A stretch of 8,960 nucleotides of DNA from positions 1 to 8,960 of the forward strand of contig JACMKG010000383.1 of assembly GCA_014380255.1 (NCBI GenBank), written 5' to 3'. This stretch comes from Prolixibacteraceae bacterium (lineage in GTDB: Bacteria > Bacteroidota > Bacteroidia > Bacteroidales > Prolixibacteraceae). The translations under genes were made by a program, and so were the position numbers. Under the pieces are notes generated by a model. It had not been told where the DNA came from and did not search any database. It worked only from the letters and a program-made list of their open reading frames with translations. Of this stretch, positions 1 to 7,284 are shown in pieces. Within the stretch, counting starts at the first letter, position 1. Every line of letters starts with the position of its first letter.

Positions 1-14
1 TTAAAAGACAGAAA

Positions 15-488
15 ATGAAAACAAAACTAGTAATTCCCGTATTATTTTTAGTGGCCATAATTGGCTTTGCATCCTGTGAGGATGAAGTTGTCACACCAAA
101 GAATACTGTCACTTTCACAGCGACATTAAATGGTGCAAATGAAGTACCAGCCAATAATTCTAAGGCAACTGGTACTGCAACATTTAAATACGATACAATT
201 ACCCATAAACTTAGTGGCACTGTTACCTTCAGTGGTATGACCGCAACGGCCTCACATATTCACAAGGGAGATACCACGGTAGCCGGCCCCGTTGTGATAC
301 CACTGGACGTCACCGTACCCGTTACTTCACCCATCACTTTAGAACCGACCACGTTGGATTCTACCCAAAGAGCAGATCTGATGAACGGCTTGTACTATGT
401 AAATCTTCATAGTGAAGCTTTTCCTGGAGGTGAAATCAGGGGACAATTAACTGAAAAGGCTTCATGGGGAAATAACGGTGGCTATTAA
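15..488 (+). CDS. CHRD-domain lipoprotein
   Basis: A 157-residue secreted lipoprotein. The first 20 residues are a signal peptide (basic start, then a hydrophobic run) ending at the lipobox FAS-C, with Cys21 as the expected lipidation site, so the protein should sit on an envelope membrane. Residues about 31-147 form one CHRD domain, the fold first named from chordin: the opening GANEVP motif is at 40-45, HIHKG at 81-85, and the closing LHSEAFPGGEIRGQL at 131-145. The family's biochemical role in bacteria is not established, so no activity is assigned. The ATG at 15 gives a full signal peptide, and no better start is visible. The promoter would lie before the window. The gene ends 110 bp before a strong terminator and appears monocistronic. 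The family call is confident; function is unknown. Confidence 0.9.
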   Translation: MKTKLVIPVLFLVAIIGFASCEDEVVTPKNTVTFTATLNGANEVPANNSKATGTATFKYDTITHKLSGTVTFSGMTATASHIHKGDTTVAGPVVIPLDVTVPVTSPITLEPTTLDSTQRADLMNGLYYVNLHSEAFPGGEIRGQLTEKASWGNNGGY

Positions 489-598
489 ATCAAATCAAGC
501 GGTTGCGTAATATTCTTTAGACATTTTAGAATCAACAGCGCTTGGATAAATTCTGTTAAGCTGAATAATATGCACTCCATTAAGTAAATTTATTGGAT

Positions 599-627
599 AA
601 AATGCTCTTAAGGGAGCATTTTTTTTG
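599..627 (+). terminator. Rho-independent terminator after the CHRD gene
   Basis: A 9-bp stem (599-607 with 614-622), a 6-base loop (608-613) and an uninterrupted run of eight T at 619-626. It is placed to stop transcription from the CHRD lipoprotein gene before the alanine dehydrogenase promoter. Confidence 0.85.
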
Positions 628-761
628 TGTTGAACCATAGCCAACAGTTGAAATTCTAACTAAATTCATTGTAAAACTATAGACTGAGGATTCCATCAGA
701 AAATAAAATTTCAAATCCTCTCTTATTGTTTTTTATCATGTTTTCTATTGTTCGTAAAGTC

Positions 762-769
762 TAATTTTG
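762..769 (+). promoter_or_regulatory. Bacteroidota-type -7 promoter element for ald
   Basis: TAATTTTG matches the TAnnTTTG -7 consensus of the Bacteroidota primary sigma factor. It would start transcription near 776, giving a leader of roughly 25 bases before the ATG at 802. No clear TTTG -33 element is seen at the usual spacing. The rest of the 489-801 gap holds only the upstream terminator and a weak 7-bp inverted repeat (686-692 with 714-720) of unknown meaning. Confidence 0.55.
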
Positions 770-801
770 ATGCATTCGAAAACAATAAAAATACTACGAC
801 A

Positions 802-1914
802 ATGATTATCGGAGTTCCAAAAGAGATTAAAAATAATGAGAACCGTGTTGCTTTGACACCTGCAGGAGTTGCTGAAATGGTGAAAAACGGCCATACGGTC
901 TATGTACAGGCATCAGCCGGTGTGGGAAGCGGATTTAGCGATGAGGATTACCTGCACGCGGGGGCTACCGTACTTCCCACCATTGCGGATGTATATGCCA
1001 TTGCTGAAATGATTATCAAGGTAAAAGAGCCAATTGAGATGGAATACAGCCTGATTAAAAAAGGCCAGATTCTATTTACCTATTTCCATTTTGCCTCTTA
1101 TGAGCCACTAACCAATGCCATGATTGACAACGGATCAATCTGTATTGCTTACGAGACTGTTGAACTGCCTGACCGTTCCCTGCCTTTGCTGATTCCCATG
1201 TCGGAAGTGGCAGGCCGCATGTCGGTTCAGGAAGGAGCAAAATACCTTGAAAAAACCTTTGGCGGATACGGCGTATTGCTGGGTGGAGTGCCCGGAGTAC
1301 CTCCTGCCAAGGTGCTGATTATTGGAGGTGGAATTGTTGGAACAGAAGCCGCTAAGATGGCCGGTGGCCTTGGCGCGGATGTGACCATTACCGACGTCAG
1401 CCTCAGACGCCTTCGTTACCTGGATGATATTATGCCGGCCAACGTGAAGACCATGATGAGCAACGAGTACAACATCCGTGAGATGGTTCGCAACCACGAT
1501 GTGATTATCGGGGCGGTCCTGATTCCAGGAGCTTTGGCCCCTAAACTGGTTACCCGCGATATGCTTTCAACCATGAAACCCGGAACTGTATTGGTAGACG
1601 TGGCCGTTGACCAGGGAGGTTGCTTTGAAACCACCGTACCTACGACCCACGATCACCCCACTTTTGTAATCGATCAGGTAATCCATTATTGTGTGGCTAA
1701 TATGCCGGGCGCTGTGCCACGCACATCCACCCTTGCCCTTACCAATGCAACTCTTCCCTATGCTTTGCAGATCGCCAATTTGGGTTGGAAGAAAGCCTGC
1801 ACGGTAAATGAATCGCTGAAAAAAGGATTGAATGTGGTAAGCGGGAAAGTGGTGTACCAGGGAGTAGCCGAAGCGTTTGATCTTCCCTACCACGAAGTGG
1901 AAACGGTACTGTAA
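802..1914 (+). CDS. ald: Alanine dehydrogenase
   Basis: NAD-dependent alanine dehydrogenase of 370 residues, the usual family length. It interconverts L-alanine with pyruvate, ammonium and NADH in the cytoplasm and serves alanine use or ammonium assimilation. The N-terminus [20 protein letters not shown] is typical. The known pyruvate-site and catalytic residues all fall at their standard numbers: Arg15, Lys75, His96 and Asp270. The NAD-binding Rossmann motif GGGIVG is at 175-180, followed by the acidic ribose-binding Asp198. The signature [10 protein letters not shown] is at 301-310. A longer reading frame opens at a TTG at 748, but that codon lies upstream of the -7 element at 762-769 and adds residues foreign to the family, so ATG 802 is chosen. 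There is no Shine-Dalgarno sequence. The gene seems to be transcribed alone and ends 65 bp before a terminator hairpin. Confidence 0.97.
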   Translation: MIIGVPKEIKNNENRVALTPAGVAEMVKNGHTVYVQASAGVGSGFSDEDYLHAGATVLPTIADVYAIAEMIIKVKEPIEMEYSLIKKGQILFTYFHFASYEPLTNAMIDNGSICIAYETVELPDRSLPLLIPMSEVAGRMSVQEGAKYLEKTFGGYGVLLGGVPGVPPAKVLIIGGGIVGTEAAKMAGGLGADVTITDVSLRRLRYLDDIMPANVKTMMSNEYNIREMVRNHDVIIGAVLIPGALAPKLVTRDMLSTMKPGTVLVDVAVDQGGCFETTVPTTHDHPTFVIDQVIHYCVANMPGAVPRTSTLALTNATLPYALQIANLGWKKACTVNESLKKGLNVVSGKVVYQGVAEAFDLPYHEVETVL

Positions 1915-1979
1915 TTTCTAAAATTAATTTCAGGCCAGATCTATGGACTGAAAATGTATAAATGATAACTATCAACTGA

Positions 1980-2017
1980 AAAAGCCCCGGACATTTTAAG
2001 TAAAGTCCGGGGCTTTT
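1980..2017. terminator. Bidirectional terminator between convergent genes
   Basis: A perfect 13-bp stem (1980-1992 with 2005-2017) with core GCCCCGGAC and a 12-base loop, flanked by A4/T4 tracts. It can stop ald transcription on the plus strand. It also carries a T tract for minus-strand transcripts arriving from the M16 peptidase gene. Confidence 0.85.
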
Positions 2018-2047
2018 GAATTTATCAAGGATTGAATCTTTTAAATT

Positions 2048-2159
2048 CATGGACCTCAAATGAACACAAATAACCTGAATAGGCACAAATAACTAAAGAT
2101 GTAAAACAGTCTTTGATTTGTGTTTATGGAGGATTATTAGCGTTCATTTGTGTTCCATG
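2048..2159. repeat. 112-bp imperfect palindrome with 18-bp ends
   Basis: The ends 2048-2065 (CATGGACCTCAAATGAAC) and 2142-2159 are inverted copies matching at 16 of 18 positions. The inner arms continue to pair imperfectly: ACAAATAACT...AAAG on the left against CTTTGATTTGTGTTTA on the right, around a short centre near 2099-2110. The whole element can fold into one long hairpin built from repeated AACACAAAT words. It lies between the ald terminator and the 3' end of the M16 gene, a typical site for a repetitive extragenic palindrome or a small non-autonomous element. No coding capacity is seen. Confidence 0.65.
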
Positions 2160-2187
2160 TATTCTATTTTTCTGTCAATCAGCGGTT

Positions 2188-5013
2188 TTATTGAGTTATC
2201 ACCTCTGCCTTAGGTTTGAAGATCACATCCACCACATCGGCTTTGGAAACGAACGTTTTCACAAACTGCTGAACCTGGTTGGCCGTAACTTTGGCCAGGA
2301 TATCTTCAAAGTTCTTCGGATCGGCCGGATTGATCGAATGCAGGTAATAGTTTGTCAGGGCCGTCATCCAGTAGCTGTTGTGCAGTTTGGACTGCTCCCT
2401 GTTTTTCAGAAGGTTCTTGATCACCTTATCCATATCCTCTGCCGTAGGGCCGTCGGTAGCAATCTTTTCGATTTCGCGGTAGATGATTGACTTCAGGTGT
2501 TTGGCCTTGGCCGGGTCGGTATCAAACAACAGGTTCAGGCTTTTTTCAGCTTCCGGGAATATTTCCGCATTTGCTGTTACCCGTACCCCATAGGTCCCAC
2601 CTTCTTTCTCACGGATTTCTTCCAGGTAGCGAAGGTTCAAAACATCGCGGAAGATGTAAAGTAACATGTTCTGTTCGGGCGTATAATCCATCTTGGCATC
2701 GAAGTTAACCGTTACCGTTGATTTTTCCACCTCGACAGGAATCACGATTTCACGTTCTGTTTTACCTTTCGGTCCATCAATATCATGATCCACCCATTTT
2801 TCCTGGCGTGGCAGGTTGGTCAGTGAGCCAATGTATTTTTCAGCCATTGTGAGGGCCGTATTCTCATCAATATTTCCAACGATGAAATAGGTAAAATCAC
2901 CGGCATCCACGAAGCGGTCCCGGTAGATGGTTTCGATTTCCTGAAGAGAGATTTCTTCCAGCACTTCAGGAACCATCAGCTTAACGCGTGGATGTTTATT
3001 GGTCAGGATCAGTTGCAGTGAATCGCTTACAATCTTCTGAGGGTTGTTGGCCATGTTGGCCAGATAGGCTTTGTAGCGTCCGAGCAGGGCATCGTAGGCT
3101 TCCTTATCAAAGCGGGGGCTTTCAAACTGCAGGTAAAGCAACTGCATCATGGTTTCAAAATCCTTAGGCGTACTCGAGCCGTTAAAAGATTCCCTTAGTT
3201 CGCCCAATGAAACGCCCAGGCTCACTTTCTTTCCTGTAAGTGCTTTTTTAAGATCCGTGGCATTGTACGGGCCTACACCAAATGCGCCCATAAACTGGTT
3301 GAGCATCATAGCCGAGGCCATCTTTGGGGTCTCTTCCTTCGAGCTTCCTCCATCGCTAAAGGCAACCAGCGACACCTGGTCTTTCTCATAGTCGGCTTGG
3401 CGGAAAACCACCTTGGTATCATTGCCCAAGGTCCACTCTACGGCATTGAACTCAGGAAGTTTCTTGGTGCTTTTCACTTTCGAGCCTTTGAGTTCTTTGC
3501 TGATCAGGTCGGAAGAAACGGCTGCATCTTTATACGGTTCCACTTTGCTGTTATCGATACTATCCATGATGGCCAGCCCTCTTTCCCTGGAAAGATGTTT
3601 GGCTTCGGGCTTGGAGGGACCCATTACAATAAGCACGCGGTTTTCTTTGGTCATCCATTTCCTGGTCTTTTCAGAAACCTCTTCCACCGAAATGGTAGGC
3701 AACACTTTCTGGATGAAGTCCCAGTCAAAATCCATTGAAGTAAGTGGTTCTCCCTGAACATAATAGTTCTTGAAATCCCTGGCATACTGATCGTTGTTGA
3801 TCTTATCACGCTGCTTGTAACGGCTTTCATAAGAAGTGAGCAGGTTGGTCTTTGCACGGTCCATTTCTCCGGGGGTAAAACCATGCTGGTAGATCCGGGC
3901 GGCCTCGGTATAGATAGCCTTGAAAGCTGTTTCATCCTGGTCAGGTTTGGCAGTAGCTGAGATGCTGAAGCTTTCATATCCGTCAACCAGGCCTCCGTAA
4001 CCAATGTTCCCGTTCACAAAAGGAGGAACTCCCTTTTGAAGCAGTTCATTGATACGGTCTCTGGTCATCATGCCAAAAAGCGACTGGATGGTCTGTTCCC
4101 TAAGGTAATTCAGGTTTTTCTCCTCACGCTCCGGAGCTTTGTGTTTGATATACAGGTCCACTTCGTAGCTGTCAGCCTCCTTGTCGGTGGCCAGCACATA
4201 GAGCGTTTCCTTGTGCTCGGGAACTTCATAGAATTCACGTTTGATAGGATTTTCTATAGGTTGAATTTTTGGAAACAACGCTTTAACCTTTTGCTCCACG
4301 GCATCCACATCAATATCCCCTACAATTGCAATGGCCTGCAGGTCGGTTCTATACCACTGCTCGTAAAAGCTGCGCAGGGTTTCATATTTAAAGCTTTTGA
4401 TCACATCCAGGTCACCGATCACATCACGGTTCATGTATTTGGAGCCATGCAGCAATACGGGCAGAAACTGGCGCTGAAGCCTGAAGCCGGCATTACGGCG
4501 CGTTCTCCATTCTTCGCTGATCACCCCGCGCTCGGCATCAATCTCGGCATCGGTGAGTAAAAGGAAATCGGCCCAGTCGTTCAGTACCAGCAAACAGGTG
4601 TCAACCAGCCCTTCGTGTTTTACCGGGATATCGCTCAGGTTGTAAACCGTTTCTCCAAAAGAGGTATAGGCGTTGATGTTACGGCCAAACTGAACCCCGT
4701 GTTTTTCAAGGGTATTGATAATTCCTTTATCGGGGAAATGTTTGGTTCCGTTGAAAGCCATGTGTTCCAGAAAGTGGGCAAGCCCGTTCTGGTCATCGTT
4801 TTCGAGCAGGGCGCCCACGTGCTGGATGATGTAAAAGCTAGCACGCTCTTTGGGTTCTTCGTTGTGACGGATATAATACACCATGCCGTTTTCAAGCCTC
4901 CCAACCCGGGCTGCTGAATCAACGGGTACGGGCCTGTTAAAATCCACCTGGCTGAAACCTGTTCCTGCGAACTGCACCAAGGCAATGAGCAGGATTAATC
5001 TGAATCTGATCAT
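2188..5013 (-). CDS. Periplasmic M16 (pitrilysin/insulinase) zinc peptidase
   Basis: A 941-residue M16 metallopeptidase of the full-length, two-half type. Residues 1-21 are a signal peptide (ending near GFS-Q), so the enzyme is exported. There is no lipobox cysteine. The inverted zinc motif HFLEH is at 80-84, with His80 and His84 as ligands and Glu83 as catalytic base. Glu161, 77 residues after His84 as in pitrilysin, is the third ligand. The first M16 half spans about 33-430. The second half, about 520-925, lacks a zinc motif, as is normal, and keeps the R/Y substrate-binding pair in EIREKEGGTYGV (Arg801, Tyr808). Such enzymes degrade peptides or small unfolded proteins in a closed chamber; the substrate here is unknown. 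The ATG at 5013 gives the signal peptide. Only 17 bp separate it from a transposon-like element (5031-5190), so its promoter must lie in or beyond that element. Confidence 0.95.
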   Translation of the reverse strand: MIRFRLILLIALVQFAGTGFSQVDFNRPVPVDSAARVGRLENGMVYYIRHNEEPKERASFYIIQHVGALLENDDQNGLAHFLEHMAFNGTKHFPDKGIINTLEKHGVQFGRNINAYTSFGETVYNLSDIPVKHEGLVDTCLLVLNDWADFLLLTDAEIDAERGVISEEWRTRRNAGFRLQRQFLPVLLHGSKYMNRDVIGDLDVIKSFKYETLRSFYEQWYRTDLQAIAIVGDIDVDAVEQKVKALFPKIQPIENPIKREFYEVPEHKETLYVLATDKEADSYEVDLYIKHKAPEREEKNLNYLREQTIQSLFGMMTRDRINELLQKGVPPFVNGNIGYGGLVDGYESFSISATAKPDQDETAFKAIYTEAARIYQHGFTPGEMDRAKTNLLTSYESRYKQRDKINNDQYARDFKNYYVQGEPLTSMDFDWDFIQKVLPTISVEEVSEKTRKWMTKENRVLIVMGPSKPEAKHLSRERGLAIMDSIDNSKVEPYKDAAVSSDLISKELKGSKVKSTKKLPEFNAVEWTLGNDTKVVFRQADYEKDQVSLVAFSDGGSSKEETPKMASAMMLNQFMGAFGVGPYNATDLKKALTGKKVSLGVSLGELRESFNGSSTPKDFETMMQLLYLQFESPRFDKEAYDALLGRYKAYLANMANNPQKIVSDSLQLILTNKHPRVKLMVPEVLEEISLQEIETIYRDRFVDAGDFTYFIVGNIDENTALTMAEKYIGSLTNLPRQEKWVDHDIDGPKGKTEREIVIPVEVEKSTVTVNFDAKMDYTPEQNMLLYIFRDVLNLRYLEEIREKEGGTYGVRVTANAEIFPEAEKSLNLLFDTDPAKAKHLKSIIYREIEKIATDGPTAEDMDKVIKNLLKNREQSKLHNSYWMTALTNYYLHSINPADPKNFEDILAKVTANQVQQFVKTFVSKADVVDVIFKPKAEVITQ

Positions 5014-5030
5014 ACGTTTTCGTTATTTTA

Positions 5031-5190
5031 TTAGAGACTGTTTAAATTTAGAATATATTATTATAAAACATTTATTATCTGTTGTTTAATCAATCGTAAA
5101 ATATTCTTTGCGGGACATTATTCATTGCATCTTTTATTTGCTTTACGAATTGCTTATTAGATTCAAAAAATAAATTTAAACAGTCTCTAA
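5031..5190. mobile_element. 160-bp MITE-like element, copy 1
   Basis: Perfect 20-bp terminal inverted repeats: TTAGAGACTGTTTAAATTTA at 5031-5050 and its exact reverse complement at 5171-5190. They enclose about 120 bp of AT-rich DNA with no gene. If the element proper runs from GAG (5034) to CTC (5187), it is 154 bp and flanked by TA on both sides, which would fit a TA-targeting transposase such as IS630/Tc1-mariner; that is an inference. The reverse complement resembles the element at 6481-6643. It sits just upstream of the M16 peptidase start and 35 bp after the esterase stop codon, so it may now form the 5' region of the peptidase transcript. Confidence 0.75.
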
Positions 5191-5225
5191 AAATACAAAA
5201 ACAAGACTCTTTCAAGACTATTGCT

Positions 5226-6320
5226 TTATTTATTGAAGGCAACCTGCAATTCAGAGGCAGCCATGGCTTGTGCCTGTTTTGCTTCAGGAACAACGGCAGC
5301 CATGCCAAAAAACTCGTGGGTTGTTCCATCATATAATTTATAATTAACCTCTACGCCTGCTTTTTCAAGGTTATCGGCAAGCATTTTACCTTCACTGCGC
5401 AAAGGGTCATACTGAGCCCCGATAATGGTCGTAGGTGGTAATCCTTTCAGATCGGCAGTTACCAATGAAATTAATGGGTTCTTACCTTCAGAGGGATCAT
5501 TTAAATATTTGTCAAAGAACCATTTCATTAAGCCCGTATTCAACGGCTTGATACTATCGCTTTCCATGTATGAAGGGGTGGTGAAATCATACCCGGCGAT
5601 TGGATATACTAATACCTGATATACTGGCAATTGTATGCCCTTATCTCTTGCCATCATACTTACAGCACAGGCAAGATTACCACCAGCGCTTTCTCCCACC
5701 ACCGCGATCTTTTTAGGGTCGCCCTTGATAGAAGCCGCGTTTTCAACTGTCCATGCATACGCGGCATAACTGTCATTGTGGGCTGTGGGGAATTTATATT
5801 CAGGAGCTTGCCGGTACGCTACTGATACTACTACTGCTTCTACCTGGTTTGCCAATCCTTGTGCGGATGCATTATAGGTATCCAGATTGGCTATTACCCA
5901 TCCCCCGCCATGATAATAAACGATTACAGGATAAGCAGCCTTGCCGGTTTTTGGAGTGTAAACGCGCAGGTGTATTTTGCCTCCTTCTACCGGAATGTCC
6001 ATGCCTGTAGTGTCTACGTTGTTGAGCGGCACTGGTAGATTATGTTCCTTTATAACATCCATCGCGGCATCAGCCGGAGTATGTTGCTTTCGGGCTTCCT
6101 GAGCCGATAAGGTAACCAAAGGCGGATCATTATAACTCGTTAACTTCTCAATAACTACTGCCATTGGGTTGGTCAAGTCTTTGCCCCATGAAGGTTTGGG
6201 CTTTGTTGGTTTTAAATCTTTTGGCTTTTCTGTCACTTCATTGACACAAGAAGCAAACAATAACAAAGCCAATATGGATATAACTGTGAAGCTGTTTTTA
6301 AAAATATTTTTTAATTCCAT
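5226..6320 (-). CDS. Lipoprotein alpha/beta-hydrolase (HSL-family esterase)
   Basis: A 364-residue carboxylesterase of the hormone-sensitive-lipase (bacterial family IV) type, carried on a lipoprotein anchor. The signal peptide runs to the lipobox FAS-C (Cys25). It is followed by a Lys/Pro-rich linker at about 31-48 and a cap-like N-terminal region. The oxyanion motif HGGG is at 137-140. YRQAPE at 169-174 is close to the family's YRLAPE. The nucleophile motif GESAGG at 209-214 carries Ser211, Asp305 lies in DPLR, and His335 in THEFFG, so the catalytic triad is complete. It should hydrolyse short acyl esters or acetyl groups at the cell surface or in the periplasm; the natural substrate is unknown. 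The ATG at 6318-6320 gives the full signal peptide. The gene is flanked by two inverted copies of a MITE-like element, which suggests possible joint transfer. No terminator is seen other than that element. Confidence 0.93.
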   Translation of the reverse strand: MELKNIFKNSFTVISILALLLFASCVNEVTEKPKDLKPTKPKPSWGKDLTNPMAVVIEKLTSYNDPPLVTLSAQEARKQHTPADAAMDVIKEHNLPVPLNNVDTTGMDIPVEGGKIHLRVYTPKTGKAAYPVIVYYHGGGWVIANLDTYNASAQGLANQVEAVVVSVAYRQAPEYKFPTAHNDSYAAYAWTVENAASIKGDPKKIAVVGESAGGNLACAVSMMARDKGIQLPVYQVLVYPIAGYDFTTPSYMESDSIKPLNTGLMKWFFDKYLNDPSEGKNPLISLVTADLKGLPPTTIIGAQYDPLRSEGKMLADNLEKAGVEVNYKLYDGTTHEFFGMAAVVPEAKQAQAMAASELQVAFNK

Positions 6321-6373
6321 ATTAATAATTATTAAAGGTTAAAAAATTGATACTTTCATCAGCTAAACACCTG

Positions 6374-6389
6374 AAACAAAGCTTTGTTT
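6374..6389. promoter_or_regulatory. 16-bp perfect palindrome upstream of the esterase gene
   Basis: AAACAAAGCTTTGTTT is self-complementary over all 16 bases and lies 54 bp before the esterase start codon. A second overlapping pair, CTAAACA (6363-6369) with TGTTTAG (6385-6391), extends the symmetry. The position and dyad symmetry suit an operator for a dimeric regulator, but no exact TAnnTTTG promoter element is visible nearby, so the role is inferred. Confidence 0.35.
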
Positions 6390-6480
6390 AGAATTTGCCG
6401 TATATAGGCAGTACAATTTTTAGACCAGTGCAGCCCTCGGTTGTTTTCTTTATGTACCTATGAATGAGTAATCTAAAAAA

Positions 6481-6643
6481 TACGAGACTGTTTAAATTAT
6501 ATTTTTTGATTCTATTTTCATTAATCTTGACATTGCAAACTGAATCCACACCATGCTTGTCCCGGTTAGATACCCGAAGCCTTTACTTTAATTTTAGTCG
6601 GTTACCAATGATTAATATATTTTAATTTTACACAGACTCTTAA
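6481..6643. mobile_element. MITE-like element, diverged copy 2
   Basis: The left end GAGACTGTTTAAATT (6484-6498) equals the end of the 5031-5190 element. The right end, 6624-6639 with TTAA following, is a degenerate inverted copy (ACAGACTC in place of ACAGTCTC). Measured GAG to CTC it is 156 bp, against 154 bp for copy 1. It aligns to the reverse complement of copy 1: both read TATTTTTTGA-TCTA after the left end, both have TGTCCCG near the middle, and both have ATAATATATT-like sequence before the right end. The rest is diverged. Flanking bases do not show a clear duplication. It lies upstream of the esterase gene in opposite orientation to copy 1 and has no coding capacity. Confidence 0.65.
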
Positions 6644-7015
6644 ACTTAAAGATCCCATTAAAACCTGAAACAACAAGCGTTAAAAAAACGACTTGTCATA
6701 ATAGGTTATAGGTAATCATCCCCTCTCCAGAATTACAACTTTACAAATAATTATTCTTAATTGATGATATTTTATAAGAAGTAGAAGCCATAGAAGAGTA
6801 AAAGTAGTAAGGAGAGCTTGGAAATTTTAGTTTTAGATCAGTGTTTCCTTGCTTTATTTATATCTTTACAAATGATAAGCATCTCTCATCAGGCAAAAGA
6901 TCGATAAAGTGATAAAGATGCTTTCCTACAGCACGGATCAAAATACGACTTCCCAAAACACATGAATTCTTCCAAATTTCGATCTCTAACGGTTACCCAT
7001 TTTACCCCTGCTTCT
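6644..7015. other. Gene-free AT-rich stretch
   Basis: This is part of the 6321-7284 interval, which has no credible open reading frame on either strand. Within 6644-7015 I see only a weak hairpin (ACAAGCGTT at 6673-6681 against AACGACTTGT at 6687-6696), with no T run. No RNA gene, protein fragment or promoter could be recognised. Confidence 0.5.
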
Positions 7016-7096
7016 GATACCTTTCTGATACTCTTCTGATACCTTTCTGTAATGTAGGGTTACAGAAAGGTATCAGAAGAGTATCTAAAAAGTATC
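7016..7096. repeat. Mirrored array of 11-bp repeats (3 + 3)
   Basis: Three head-to-tail 11-bp units, GATACCTTTCT (7016-7026), GATACTCTTCT (7027-7037) and GATACCTTTCT (7038-7048), are followed by a centre GTAA-TGTAGGG-TTAC (7049-7063). Three units then follow in reverse orientation: AGAAAGGTATC (7064-7074), AGAAGAGTATC (7075-7085) and TAAAAAGTATC (7086-7096). The inner arms 7027-7052 and 7060-7085 are perfect 26-bp inverted repeats around a 7-base loop. The outermost units pair with three mismatches, and a partial unit CTTCT precedes the array at 7011-7015. The 11-bp period is about one DNA helical turn, so each GATAC would face the same side of the helix. Possible roles are a clustered operator, an iteron-like binding site, or a long hairpin in RNA. 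The function is not known to me. Confidence 0.85.
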
Positions 7097-7206
7097 TAAT
7101 GCATGCAATAGATTACTATTGGATAATGGTTGCAACCCATCCAGATCAAGATAAATGAAAGGAATGTATTTGGGATTTATGGCATAGGCTTAAAAATGGC
7201 ATCCAC

Positions 7207-7255
7207 ATAAGCTAAAAGCCCTGCAATCGGTATGATTGCAGGGCTTTTAGCTTAT
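7207..7255. terminator. Perfect 22-bp hairpin, likely terminator of the toxin-antitoxin transcript
   Basis: Arms 7207-7228 and 7234-7255 are exact inverted repeats around the 5-base loop GGTAT. The core AAAAGCCCTGCAATC has A4/T4 flanks on both sides, as in bidirectional terminators. It lies 30 bp downstream of the toxin stop codon on the minus strand, so it most likely ends that transcript. The stem continues past the T tract (AGCTTAT), which is longer than a terminator needs. Confidence 0.7.
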
Positions 7256-7284
7256 TGAATAAACGAAAATTTATACAGGCTATT

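Noticed and set aside
748..801. N-terminal extension of alanine dehydrogenase from a TTG codon
   Set aside because: It lies upstream of the likely -7 promoter element at 762-769, and the added 18 residues are not part of the family; ATG 802 gives the standard N-terminus and the standard residue numbering.
4036..4560. 174-residue plus-strand open frame
   Set aside because: It lies entirely antisense to the M16 peptidase gene, has no recognisable domain, and is explained as a shadow of the real coding strand. The same applies to the other plus-strand frames between 2113 and 5089 and the minus-strand frames inside ald.
5090..5332. 80-residue minus-strand frame spanning the esterase 3' end and the MITE-like element
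   Set aside because: It overlaps the well-supported esterase gene in another frame, and the rest is transposon-like non-coding DNA.
7016..7096. CRISPR array
   Set aside because: The repeats are 11 bp with no spacers, and they reverse orientation at the centre; no cas gene is present.
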